Shown here: in pieces, positions 8,449 through 16,912 of the stretch
Position numbering within the stretch: the first letter of the stretch is position 1
Layout: every line of letters starts with the position of its first letter
Source: Fructilactobacillus hinvesii
GTDB lineage: Bacteria > Bacillota > Bacilli > Lactobacillales > Lactobacillaceae
Length of the DNA: 64,000 nt
Assembly: GCF_024029435.1 (NCBI RefSeq)
Contig: NZ_CP097118.1
Span: 186,001 to 250,000, forward strand
Direction: 5' to 3'
The notes under the pieces: model-generated
The model's input: the letters and a program-made list of their open reading frames with translations, nothing else
Told to the model about the DNA's origin: nothing
Databases searched by the model: none
Position numbers and translations under genes: made by a program

Positions 8449-8480
8449 TTGTACGCTATATTGTACGTTATTTAGTACAT
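8449..8480 (-). promoter_or_regulatory. Candidate antitoxin operator with 12-bp periodic GTAC elements
   Basis: GTAC occurs at 8451, 8463 and 8475, exactly 12 bases apart. The two left copies share TTGTACG, and the right pair forms the inverted repeat TGTAC-N8-GTACA on the coding strand. It lies 15-45 bases upstream of the antitoxin ATG, as expected for YefM/Phd autoregulation. Confidence 0.55.
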
Positions 8481-8625
8481 TTAGTCCATTTTTAAATAAG
8501 CTATTTCATTAAAAATTGAAGACTCTAGCAATATATATAAACATAATCAATCGAGTATATTTTAGATTAGCATTAATACTTCTATTGATTGAGGCATTGG
8601 TTGCAAATATTTTAATAATGGACAA

Positions 8626-8657
8626 CAAAAAAACGCCACCGAAGTAGCGTTTTTTTT
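8626..8657 (-). terminator. Terminator of the LysM/Apf gene (UUCG tetraloop)
   Basis: On the minus strand AACGCTAC-TTCG-GTGGCGTT forms an 8-bp stem (one G-U pair) capped by a TTCG loop and followed by a T-run. Confidence 0.9.
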
Positions 8658-8675
8658 AGTAATCTAATTTACATT

Positions 8676-9437
8676 TTACCAGTAGTTGTGTGAGTTCCGG
8701 AATGCAACGGCGTTCGCAACTGAACCGTACCGGCTGATAGCGTATTGACGAGCAACCCGTTCTTGATTAGCTGGAGAGTAGTCACCGTTCAAGTATGAAG
8801 CAGATAATTGGTATTTACCAATGTATTGACCGTTCCGAGCAGTGTATGAACCACCTGATTCAACGGCAGCGATTGAGTCTAAGGAACCATCGTTGTCAGC
8901 AGAAGCGTTGTCGTTTGAAGTAGTTGCAGCTTGCGTGCTAGCTGCTTGGCTAGTTTGTTGTGGTTGTGCTTGAGCTGCTGGTTGGGATGGAGTTTCAGCT
9001 TGAGCAGTTGCTTGTGGTTGAGCTTGGGCAGCTGGTTGGGCTGGGGTTTCAGTTTGAGTAGCTTGGCTAGTTTGTTGTGCTTGGGTAGCTGGTTGAGCTG
9101 GAGTTTCAGCTTGGGCAGCTGCTTGTTTTACTTCATAGTGTGGTTGAGCTGGAGTAGCAGTTTGAGCTGCTTGACTATTAGCAGTAGTTACTTGCACGTT
9201 ACCGTCATCACCAACTACGAAAACTTCACCAACATAAATTTTGTTAATGTCTTGAATGTGGTTAGCTTTTTGTAAGCTGTCAACTGAAACTCCGTAAGTT
9301 TGAGCTAATTGTGAAAGGGTATCACCAGATTTAACGGTGATCTTAGTAGAAGCGTTAGCACTGTTGGCACCGGCGAATAATACCCCAGCAGATACAGCAG
9401 TAATAGCGGCTACAGTTTTAATTCCTTTAAGTTTCAT
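8676..9437 (-). CDS. LysM surface protein, aggregation-promoting-factor (Apf)-like
   Basis: This 253-residue secreted protein has four parts. Residues 1-29 are a signal peptide ending ANSANAS. Residues about 32-75 are one LysM domain (ITVKSGDTLSQLAQTYGVS). Residues about 85-175 are an Ala/Gln/Thr/Pro linker built from irregular repeats such as AETPAQPAAQAQ. The C-terminal ~65 residues are an Apf-like domain (ESGGSYTARNGQYIGKYQLS, then NQERVARQYAISRYGS). Apf proteins sit on the cell wall of lactobacilli and resemble soluble lytic transglycosylases. GGAGAG precedes the ATG. A WalR-type box upstream suggests control by the WalRK cell-wall system. Confidence 0.92.
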   Translation of the reverse strand: MKLKGIKTVAAITAVSAGVLFAGANSANASTKITVKSGDTLSQLAQTYGVSVDSLQKANHIQDINKIYVGEVFVVGDDGNVQVTTANSQAAQTATPAQPHYEVKQAAAQAETPAQPATQAQQTSQATQTETPAQPAAQAQPQATAQAETPSQPAAQAQPQQTSQAASTQAATTSNDNASADNDGSLDSIAAVESGGSYTARNGQYIGKYQLSASYLNGDYSPANQERVARQYAISRYGSVANAVAFRNSHNYW

Positions 9438-9530
9438 GAAATAATCTCTCCTTTAATAATAGATGGGAAGTTGTTTTCAGTTTCGAATTCTTGAGTTCCG
9501 CTAAGTGATTAACTAAATCATTTAACGGTC

Positions 9531-9566
9531 TCTATACTAAAGGCTGATTGTTACAGCAGGATTACA
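9531..9566 (-). promoter_or_regulatory. WalR-type box and -10 element for the LysM/Apf gene
   Basis: On the minus strand TGTAAT-N5-TGTAAC (9550-9566) matches the WalR consensus TGTWAH-N5-TGTWAH exactly. TATAGA (9531-9536) lies downstream as a -10, so the box covers the -35 position. The start codon is about 95 bases further on. Confidence 0.6.
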
Positions 9567-9708
9567 GCGACTTTAAAAAAAGCGGTTCGCTCTGTAACTA
9601 TGTAACACTCCTAACATATTTCGTAATTCAAGGAACAGCAAAATAGAGCTAATGCTTACTAGGGCAAGGCTTTTCGAAGATTGCAATTTAATTCGTTCAG
9701 ACCCACTT

Positions 9709-11403
9709 TCAGATTGTTTCTTCTATTATAAGGGATTGTTGGGGGGTTAAAGTGGTTATCTGCAAGCTTTCTGCCCCTGAATCGTTGTTTAAATTATCTA
9801 AAATCAATCGGCCTTGAACTGCCTTTTGTAACTGAACTGCTTGATTACTTAGGTTCACTAGGATCACAATGCTTCGCTCCGTTGAACGTCGCCGGTAACC
9901 AATTATTGTCGCTCCAGTTTGCGTTAGCGGCTCAAACTGACTGGTCCTAAGGAACGCTCGGCTCTCCGAACTGTGGTGCCAGCGTAATAATCGTTGGTAA
10001 TAGCATAGAACGGAAGCTAAATCTACTTGCTCTGTCTGAACGTCAACTCCGGTTTGCCCCGTAGCCGGCTTTAACCAGGGTGTCCCCGTCGAAAAGCCTC
10101 TAAACGGACTTCCATCCCACGGAAATGGGACCCGAGCATTATCCCGCGAGCGCCAGTTCACGATTTCTAAAGCCGTGGTTGGAGTCTCACCATCCTGTAA
10201 CAATTGCTGATAGTTATTTAAGGAAGAAACATCGTTAAAGTCCGCAATTCGGTCACGCTGAAAATTTTGCATTCCTAGCTCCTGTCCCTGATAGAGAACG
10301 GGAACCCCTGGCAAACAGACGGAGAGCGTGGCCAACGCTTTGGCAGCAGCGGGGGTTCGCTCCGCTGGATTTGCAATAAACTTGGTCAAGGCCCGGTTTT
10401 GGTCGTGGTTTTCTAAAACATTCGCAAACACCCCCTGTGCTGCTTGGATGGATTGTTGGCTTGCAAAGATGGTGTTCGCTAATTCTGCAATGGACCAGTT
10501 TCGTGGTCGCGTCCATCGATTGGCATCTGCCACGTCAATATTAAGGTAGCTAAAGTCAAAAATCATGGAAAAATAACCGTCTGGACCAACGAATTCAGCC
10601 AATTGTTCAGGACGGACTCCTGCCGCTTCTCCGATGGTAACCGCATCGTAATGCGCAAAGGTAGCTTCCTTGAGTTCCTGCAAAAAAGCTCCTAGTCCAG
10701 GGCGATTCAACCCCTTTTTCGTCACACTAGCTAGTCCATCGCTTCCATCGGCCGGCAGATTCGCCCAATCTTGATCCTTCTTTAAATGGGTAATTGCATC
10801 AAGGCGAAACCCGCTAATCCCCTTTTCAAGCCACCAGTTAATGATCCGATACAGTTCCTGGCGCAAAGCTGGATTTTCCCAATTTAAGTCAGGTTGAGCC
10901 GATGTAAAGGTATGAAAGTAATCTAGTCCCGGTTCATTGGGAACGTTCGTCCAGGTGGACCCGCCAAAAATGCTCCGCCAGTTCGTGGGTGCCTGTCCTG
11001 CTTGCTCGGGCTTAAAGATGTAATAATCGCGGTAAGGACTGCTTGGATTACGTAATGCTTCTTGAAACCACGGGTGCTGGTCTGACGTATGATTCAACAC
11101 GAGATCCATGATAACCTTTAACCCCCGGTCATGAGCCGCTTGCAGCAACTCTTCCATGTCTTCCATGGTGCCAAAGACCGGATCAATTGCTTGGTAATCA
11201 GCAATGTCATAACCCATATCTACCATTGGAGACCGATAAATGGGTGCCAGCCACACCATTGTGATCCCTAGGTCTTTTAAGTAATCCAACTTCTCTGTGA
11301 TTCCAGGCAAGTCCCCAATTCCGTCCCCGTTACTATCATTAAAAGAGCGTGGATAAATTTCGTAGATAATTTCATCTTGCCACCAGGTTGCTGCTCGTTG
11401 CAT
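9709..11403 (-). CDS. GH13 alpha-glucosidase (maltase / oligo-1,6-glucosidase type)
   Basis: This 564-residue cytoplasmic enzyme belongs to the GH13 alpha-amylase superfamily. The sequence shows the conserved regions: DLVLNHTSDQHPWF (region I), GFRLDAITHL with nucleophile D202, TIGEAAG with acid/base E259, and LENHDQNR with D334. The Asp-rich calcium site DSNGDGIGDL spans residues 23-32. It would release glucose from small alpha-glucosides. Residue 203, just after the nucleophile, is Ala; in this family Val there usually marks 1,6-specific enzymes, so 1,4-linked substrates are somewhat favoured. AAAGGAG lies six bases before the ATG. It is divergent from zwf, so liberated glucose could feed that pathway. 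Confidence 0.9.
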   Translation of the reverse strand: MQRAATWWQDEIIYEIYPRSFNDSNGDGIGDLPGITEKLDYLKDLGITMVWLAPIYRSPMVDMGYDIADYQAIDPVFGTMEDMEELLQAAHDRGLKVIMDLVLNHTSDQHPWFQEALRNPSSPYRDYYIFKPEQAGQAPTNWRSIFGGSTWTNVPNEPGLDYFHTFTSAQPDLNWENPALRQELYRIINWWLEKGISGFRLDAITHLKKDQDWANLPADGSDGLASVTKKGLNRPGLGAFLQELKEATFAHYDAVTIGEAAGVRPEQLAEFVGPDGYFSMIFDFSYLNIDVADANRWTRPRNWSIAELANTIFASQQSIQAAQGVFANVLENHDQNRALTKFIANPAERTPAAAKALATLSVCLPGVPVLYQGQELGMQNFQRDRIADFNDVSSLNNYQQLLQDGETPTTALEIVNWRSRDNARVPFPWDGSPFRGFSTGTPWLKPATGQTGVDVQTEQVDLASVLCYYQRLLRWHHSSESRAFLRTSQFEPLTQTGATIIGYRRRSTERSIVILVNLSNQAVQLQKAVQGRLILDNLNNDSGAESLQITTLTPQQSLIIEETI

Positions 11404-11640
11404 CGCAAACTCCTTTCGCTCCTGTGATTCATTCCATCGTTGCGTTCTATTTTAGCAAATTCAGCTTCCAATTCTAACCATCAGTGAGTCCCTTATGATC
11501 TAACCAACCTTCGGTAATCACACAATTTAAGATAGCGTTTTCATTCCAGCCGTGCCGGGCAAACAAACCTCTTTCATTCTTAGCAAATATGGTTTATCCT
11601 TGATGATGTATCTAACCATTTTTTTGAAGGAGTGAATGTT

Positions 11641-13131
11641 ATGGCAACTGAAACACCAACACGAGCATTATTCATGCTTTTCGGTGGAGTTGGTGACTTA
11701 GCATTGCGGAAGTTATACCCTGCTATTTTTAACTTATACAAAAAAGGTAGCCTCGATAACGATCATTTCGCTTTGATAGGTCTCTCCCGAAAATCACTAA
11801 CAGATGAAGAGTTTCGTGCTAAAATCATGGACTCAATTGCCAGTGAAGCTGACAGCCAAGAGCAAGCACAAACCTTTGCTAGTCACTTTTACTGGAAATC
11901 ACACGACGTAACTAACAAGGATCACTACTCTGACTTAAAGGAGCTTGCTGATCAACTAGAACAAAAATACGAGACAGAAGGCAACCGGGTCTTTTACGTT
12001 TCAATGGCCCCACGGTTCTTTGGCATGGTGGCTCAAAGTCTCCACGATCAAGATGTTTTATCAACCAACGGTGGCTTCAACCGGTTGGTAATTGAAAAAC
12101 CATTTGGTCGTGATTACGAATCCGCTAAGGAACTGAATGACGCTTTAACTAGTGCCTTTCATGAAAATCAAATTTACCGGATTGATCACTACCTTGGCAA
12201 GGAAACTACGGAAGCAATTCCAGTGCTCCGATTTGGAAACCCCTTATTAGAATCCGTTTGGAACCATGAATACATTAAAGACGTCCAAATTACTCTAGCT
12301 GAAAAGCTCGGAGTTGAAGACCGGGCTGGTTACTATGATACAGCTGGTGCCCTGCGGGATATGATTCAAAACCATACCCTCCAAATCGTGAGCTACTTGG
12401 CCATGGATCAACCAAATTCCTTCGTTGATACGGAAATTCGGCGCGAAAAGGTCAAGGCTTTGCAAAGCATGGAAGTTTACGATGCTGAAGGCGTCAAACA
12501 AAACTTTGTCCGCGGTCAATACGGATCAGGTCCTGATTCAGTGCCATACCGCGAAGAACCTGGTGTTCCAAGCGATTCCAATAACGACACTTACGCCGCT
12601 GGTAAGATTGTCTTTAACAACCACCGGTGGGGAGACACTCCTTTCTACATTCGTTCCGGAAAGAAATTAGCGGACAAACAAGGTCGCATTGACATTGAGT
12701 TCAAGAAACCCCTGGTTGATATCTTCGCCAAGGGAACCAAGCAACCACAAGAACTCCAAGGAAACGTGCTATCATTCTACATTGATCCAAAGATTGGGAT
12801 TACCCTGACCGTTAACACCAAGGATTCCGAACAAGGAATGCACACGGAAACGATTGATCTCGGTTACCTGCAATCTGACCAACGGGCTGCAAAGGTTCCA
12901 TTGCCATACGAACGGCTTTTCCACGACATCTTAACTGGAGACGGAACGTACTTCGCCAGCTGGCCAGAAGTAGCGGCCGCTTGGAAGTTCGTCGACCCCG
13001 TTCAAAAACTATGGGACAGCGAACCCGGTGACTTCCCGAACTACGAATCTGGTTCAATGGGACCAAAAGCGGCCGACGAACTACTCGCTCGCGATGGCAA
13101 CCAGTGGTACTGGCCTGATAACGTTCGGTAA
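11641..13131 (+). CDS. zwf: Glucose-6-phosphate 1-dehydrogenase
   Basis: The 496-residue enzyme oxidises glucose 6-phosphate to 6-phosphogluconolactone with NAD(P)+, the entry to the phosphoketolase/pentose phosphate route. The N-terminal dinucleotide-binding motif FGGVGDLALRKLYP and the substrate-binding signature RIDHYLGKE (about 180-188) are intact. The C-terminal half carries the usual IRSGKKL motif. I chose the ATG at 11641 because GAAGGAG is eight bases upstream; a GTG at 11632 overlaps that site. The gene for the third step, gnd, follows 109 bases later on the same strand. A lactonase gene is not adjacent. Confidence 0.96.
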   Translation: MATETPTRALFMLFGGVGDLALRKLYPAIFNLYKKGSLDNDHFALIGLSRKSLTDEEFRAKIMDSIASEADSQEQAQTFASHFYWKSHDVTNKDHYSDLKELADQLEQKYETEGNRVFYVSMAPRFFGMVAQSLHDQDVLSTNGGFNRLVIEKPFGRDYESAKELNDALTSAFHENQIYRIDHYLGKETTEAIPVLRFGNPLLESVWNHEYIKDVQITLAEKLGVEDRAGYYDTAGALRDMIQNHTLQIVSYLAMDQPNSFVDTEIRREKVKALQSMEVYDAEGVKQNFVRGQYGSGPDSVPYREEPGVPSDSNNDTYAAGKIVFNNHRWGDTPFYIRSGKKLADKQGRIDIEFKKPLVDIFAKGTKQPQELQGNVLSFYIDPKIGITLTVNTKDSEQGMHTETIDLGYLQSDQRAAKVPLPYERLFHDILTGDGTYFASWPEVAAAWKFVDPVQKLWDSEPGDFPNYESGSMGPKAADELLARDGNQWYWPDNVR

Positions 13132-13240
13132 TAAAGCGTTTTCAATTTACAATGAAAACCATTTCACAAATGTAAATTCTAATGATAAACTATGATTGTA
13201 GGATTTTACAAAAATAATATCCAAAAAAGGAAGGTATATT

Positions 13241-14671
13241 ATGGCTGACAAGAAAGCAAACATCGGAGTTGTTGGAATGGCCGTTATGGGTAAGAACCTT
13301 GCCCTTAACATTGAAAGCCGCGGTTACACCGTTGCAATTTACAACCGTTCCGCTTCTAAGACAGAAAAAGTAATGGAAGATCACGGTGACAAAAACCTGA
13401 TTCCTTCATACAACGTCGAAGACTTCGTTAAGTCAATTGAAGCTCCTCGGACCATCTTATTAATGGTTAAAGCTGGTGCTGCAACTGACGCTGTCATTAA
13501 CGAAATTCTCCCATTGTTAGACAAGGGTGACACGTTAATCGATGGTGGTAACACGAACTTCCACGACACGATTGCCCGGAACCAAGAATTAGCTAAATCA
13601 GGAATTAACTTCATCGGAATGGGAGTTTCTGGTGGTGAATTAGGTGCCCTCCAAGGTCCTTCTTTGATGCCTGGTGGTCAAAAAGAAGCTTATGACCGGG
13701 TTGCTCCAATCTTAGAAAAGATTGCTGCTAAAGCCAAAGATGGCAAACCATGTGTTGCTTACATCGGCCCTGATGGTGCTGGTCACTACGTTAAAATGGT
13801 CCACAACGGAATCGAATACGGTGACGAAGAGTTAATTGACGAATCATTTAACATCTTACGGAACGCCGCTGGTTACTCCGTTGACGACTTAGCTAATATT
13901 TTCGCCGACTGGAACAAGGGTGAATTGAACAGTTACTTGATTGAAATCACTGCTGACATCTTAACTCGTAAAGATGACTTAGGTGACGACAAGAGCAAGC
14001 CAATCGTAGACATGATCTTAGACCGTGGTGCTAACAAAGGTACTGGTAAGTGGTCTTCAGAAGATGCCTTAGATGAAGGTGCTCCTCAATCAGTAATCAC
14101 GGAAGCTGTTTATGCTCGATTCGTTTCCATGTTGAAGGACGAACGGATGGAAGCAGCCAAGGTCTTAAACGGCCCATCCAAGAAGCCAACTTACAACGGT
14201 GATGACATCGTTGAAGACATGCGTCAAGCTCTTTACTTCGGTAAGATCATGAGTTACGCTCAAGGTTTCGAACAAATGCGGATGGCTTCTACCAGCCACA
14301 ACTGGAACTTGAAGTACGGTGAATTAGCCCAAATTTGGCGTGAAGGTTGTATCATCCGGGCTCAATTCTTAGACGAAATTACAAAAGCCTTTGAAAAGAC
14401 CCCTGACTTGAACAACTTGTTAATGGATCCATTCTTCGGTGACATCGCTAACAAGTACCAAGATGCCGCTCGTCGGATCTTAGCCTTTGCTACTGAATAC
14501 GGAATTCCAGTTCCATCATTAGCTGGTGCTGTTTCTTACTTTGACTCATACCGGGCTGAAGTTCTCCCTGCTAACCTGTTACAAGCACAACGTGACTACT
14601 TCGGTGCTCACACGTACGAACGGGTTGACCGTCCAGGAAGCTTCCACTACCCATGGTACAAAGAACAATAA
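13241..14671 (+). CDS. gnd: 6-phosphogluconate dehydrogenase (decarboxylating)
   Basis: This 476-residue enzyme converts 6-phosphogluconate to ribulose 5-phosphate, CO2 and NAD(P)H. It shows the Rossmann motif [15 protein letters not shown], the substrate-binding [16 protein letters not shown], the catalytic-lysine segment [17 protein letters not shown] and the C-terminal signature [13 protein letters not shown]. The length is normal for the long-chain form. AAGGAAGG lies shortly before the ATG. Codon use is strongly biased, as expected for a highly expressed central enzyme of a heterofermenter. It follows zwf and ends at a strong terminator. Confidence 0.97.
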   Translation: MADKKANIGVVGMAVMGKNLALNIESRGYTVAIYNRSASKTEKVMEDHGDKNLIPSYNVEDFVKSIEAPRTILLMVKAGAATDAVINEILPLLDKGDTLIDGGNTNFHDTIARNQELAKSGINFIGMGVSGGELGALQGPSLMPGGQKEAYDRVAPILEKIAAKAKDGKPCVAYIGPDGAGHYVKMVHNGIEYGDEELIDESFNILRNAAGYSVDDLANIFADWNKGELNSYLIEITADILTRKDDLGDDKSKPIVDMILDRGANKGTGKWSSEDALDEGAPQSVITEAVYARFVSMLKDERMEAAKVLNGPSKKPTYNGDDIVEDMRQALYFGKIMSYAQGFEQMRMASTSHNWNLKYGELAQIWREGCIIRAQFLDEITKAFEKTPDLNNLLMDPFFGDIANKYQDAARRILAFATEYGIPVPSLAGAVSYFDSYRAEVLPANLLQAQRDYFGAHTYERVDRPGSFHYPWYKEQ

Positions 14672-14690
14672 AAGGCATTTAATTGCTGAA

Positions 14691-14720
14691 AAAGAACCGA
14701 CAATTGTCGGTTCTTTTTTT
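14691..14720 (+). terminator. Terminator after gnd
   Basis: AAAGAACCGACAA/TTGTCGGTTCTTT (14691-14716) is a perfect palindrome followed by further Ts. Confidence 0.93.
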
Positions 14721-14734
14721 ATTTGTTTATTAAA

Positions 14735-15013
14735 TTAAATACCTAATGTTTCTTTATGAGTCCCTGTTCTAGTTAATACTAAAATAACTCTGTCATTACT
14801 TATCCGATAAATGAGCAACCAATTAGATTCAATATGAAGTTCGTAAAGTCCCTGCCAATCACCTTTTAAAGAATGATTTTTTAATTTTTTTAGTTCTCTT
14901 TCATCATTTTCAACTATTGATCTAACTGCTTTTTCTAATTTTTCAATGTTCCAATGTTTTTTCTTACATCTCTTCACATCTTTTAAAAACTTTTTAGTCC
15001 GATCAATTTCCAT
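14735..15013 (-). CDS. Type II toxin, YafQ family mRNA interferase
   Basis: The 92-residue protein fits YafQ closely. A basic N-terminal half (RTKKFLKDVKRCKKKHW) is followed by LKNHSLKGDW, YELHIESNWLLIYRI and LVLTRTGTHKETLG, which contain the histidines and the Asp/Asn position used for ribosome-dependent mRNA cleavage. I chose the ATG at 15013 because it overlaps the antitoxin stop as TGATG, a typical coupled start. A longer frame to 15031 would run inside the antitoxin gene. This is the second YafQ-type toxin in the window, and it differs clearly from the one at 7805. Confidence 0.9.
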   Translation of the reverse strand: MEIDRTKKFLKDVKRCKKKHWNIEKLEKAVRSIVENDERELKKLKNHSLKGDWQGLYELHIESNWLLIYRISNDRVILVLTRTGTHKETLGI

Positions 15014-15276
15014 CAAACGTTTTCCAACCATTTATCAAAATCATTAATATTACCAATTTTCACTGTATTCCCAGTATATGCATCATTGATAGCGTTAATT
15101 GTTTCTTGATCTTTTATTTTAGGTTGAAATGGAATTGATTTAGTTTGAACAGTTTCTGCAAGAAATAATTTAATTGCAGAACTCATAGTTAATCCCAATT
15201 CTTCATATATTTTGGTTGCTGCTTCTTTAGTTTTTTCATCAACTTTTACAGTAACTCTAGTATCTGTTTTAGTCAT
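15013..15276 (-). CDS. Type II antitoxin, RelB/DinJ family
   Basis: This 87-residue protein has a ribbon-helix-helix N-terminus (DTRVTVKVDEKTKEAATKI, then ELGLTMSSAIKLFL), the standard RelB/DinJ DNA-binding unit. The C-terminal half would bind the toxin. GGGAG lies nine bases before the ATG at 15276; the in-frame TTG at 15282 is less likely. The order antitoxin then toxin, with overlapping stop and start, is typical. The pair sits as an insert between gnd and an amino acid permease gene, with more AT-rich codons than either. Confidence 0.9.
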   Translation of the reverse strand: MTKTDTRVTVKVDEKTKEAATKIYEELGLTMSSAIKLFLAETVQTKSIPFQPKIKDQETINAINDAYTGNTVKIGNINDFDKWLENV

Positions 15277-15363
15277 AATCAATCACTCCCTTAAATAAAA
15301 TAGTAACACATTAATATCACAAAATGTTAACGATGAACACACCATTTAAAATTTATTGCTGGT

Positions 15364-15390
15364 AAGTTATTAATTGTCAATAATTAACTT
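15364..15390. repeat. Imperfect inverted repeat upstream of permease
   Basis: AAGTTATTAATTG and CAATAATTAACTT form a 13-bp dyad with two mismatches and a one-base centre. There is no T-run, so it looks more like an operator than a terminator. It lies about 105 bases before the permease start. Confidence 0.4.
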
Positions 15391-15494
15391 CTCTTTTGTG
15401 TCACGAAATCTCACATGAAACCTAGCGAAATGATAGAATTAGCACTATAATGTGCATCTGCGCCAAATTATACTAATTCTAAAGGAGTATCACC

Positions 15495-16868
15495 ATGGCA
15501 GAACAAAATGATCGTAAACTGAAGCGGGGGCTAAAAAACCGCCACATTCAGCTCATTGCCTTAGGGGGAACGATTGGAACCGGACTCTTTCTGGGTTCTG
15601 GGGAATCCATCACACTAACTGGACCCTCCATCCTCTTGGCCTATGCCATTACGGGAGTCATCTGTTTCTTCATCATGAGAGCTCTCGGAACGCTGTTATT
15701 GTCCAATTTGGAAGCTAATTCCTTCATCGAACCGATTACCCATTTTCTGGGGGAAACCACCGGTTTTGTAGCCGGCTGGACCTATTGGATGTGTTGGATT
15801 ATCGGGGCCATTGCGGAAGTCACCGCGGCCGGAATCTACATTAACTTCTGGTTTCCTGGAATTCCCGCGTGGCTAACCGGGCTCGTTATTTTAGGAATTA
15901 TTTACGCCCTCAATACCATTAACGTGGCTGCGTACGGGGAAACCGAGTTCTGGTTCGCCCTCATTAAGGTAATTGCCATCGTCGCCATCATCGTGGTGGG
16001 AATTGTCTTAGTCCTCATTAACTACAAGACGCCCGCTGGTCACGCTTCCTTAACCAATTTGTACTCACATAAATTCTTTGGTCACGGGTGGCAAGGTTTC
16101 GCCCTGTCCTTTCAAATGGTCGTCTTTTCTCTAACAGGAGTTGAAATGGTAGGGATGACCGCCGGCGAAACGAAGGATCCCGTCCACGTGATTCCCAAGG
16201 CGATCGACGCCGTCCCGTTTCGGATCATCCTCTTTTACATCGGAGCATTAGCTGCCATCATGTGTGTCATTCCATGGCAGACGATTTCCCCAAACCAAAG
16301 TCCCTTCGTGGAAGTCTTTAAGAACATTGGGATCAACGGAGCCGCCGGAATTGTCAACTTTGTGGTTCTAACTGCCGCTACGTCCGCCTGCAACTCCTCG
16401 ATTTACACCACTGGGCGGATGATGTTTAGTTTGACCCACGGAAGTAACGGCAAGGTCGCCCAAAAGCTCGGAACCTTATCTAAACGCCAGATTCCCCAAC
16501 ATGCCATTACCTTCTCGACCCTAATCGTTGCCGCAGCAGTCTTGCTCAACGTCTTCATCCCCAAGGGAGTCTTCGTTTTCATTGCCAGCATCTCAACGAC
16601 CCTCTTTCTCTTCATGTGGTCGTTAATTATTTTGGCCCAAATGAAATACCGCAAGGAAGTGGATGCAGCCGGTAAGGAAGATCAGTTAATTTTCAAAATG
16701 CCCTGGTATCCATTTTCTAGCTACATCGTGTTAATCTTTTTGGCTTTTGTTGCCATCGTGCTGCTCTTCCGGATTAGTTCCCTCCTCGCGCTCATTGGTT
16801 CCTTAATTTGGATTGGCGCGTTATATGCGGTCAAAATCCGCCGCAATCGACACATCCCTAAACCCTAA
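15495..16868 (+). CDS. APC-family amino acid permease, CycA/AapA-like
   Basis: This 457-residue protein has about 12 membrane spans. The N-terminal signature GLKNRHIQLIALGGTIGTGL is typical of the amino acid transporter (AAT) branch. GTLLLSNLEANSF, AETxD-like AGETKDP and the segment SPFVEVF resemble the D-serine/D-alanine/glycine permease CycA more than LysP. It would import a neutral amino acid with protons. The substrate is inferred from motif similarity only. AAAGGAG precedes the ATG. It is transcribed alone and convergent with the predicted histidine ABC operon, sharing its terminator. Confidence 0.87.
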   Translation: MAEQNDRKLKRGLKNRHIQLIALGGTIGTGLFLGSGESITLTGPSILLAYAITGVICFFIMRALGTLLLSNLEANSFIEPITHFLGETTGFVAGWTYWMCWIIGAIAEVTAAGIYINFWFPGIPAWLTGLVILGIIYALNTINVAAYGETEFWFALIKVIAIVAIIVVGIVLVLINYKTPAGHASLTNLYSHKFFGHGWQGFALSFQMVVFSLTGVEMVGMTAGETKDPVHVIPKAIDAVPFRIILFYIGALAAIMCVIPWQTISPNQSPFVEVFKNIGINGAAGIVNFVVLTAATSACNSSIYTTGRMMFSLTHGSNGKVAQKLGTLSKRQIPQHAITFSTLIVAAAVLLNVFIPKGVFVFIASISTTLFLFMWSLIILAQMKYRKEVDAAGKEDQLIFKMPWYPFSSYIVLIFLAFVAIVLLFRISSLLALIGSLIWIGALYAVKIRRNRHIPKP

Positions 16869-16881
16869 CTGAACCACTAAA

Positions 16882-16912
16882 AAAGACGTCATCTAATTGA
16901 CGTCTTTCTTTA
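16882..16912. terminator. Shared terminator between permease and ABC operon
   Basis: AAAGACGTCA-TCTAAT-TGACGTCTTT (16882-16907) is a perfect 10-bp stem with A and T runs on either side. Confidence 0.85.

Noticed and set aside
8931..9275. 114-codon plus-strand frame rich in Leu, Ser and Trp
   Set aside because: It is the antisense of the Ala/Gln/Pro repeat of the LysM protein; repeats often leave the other strand open.
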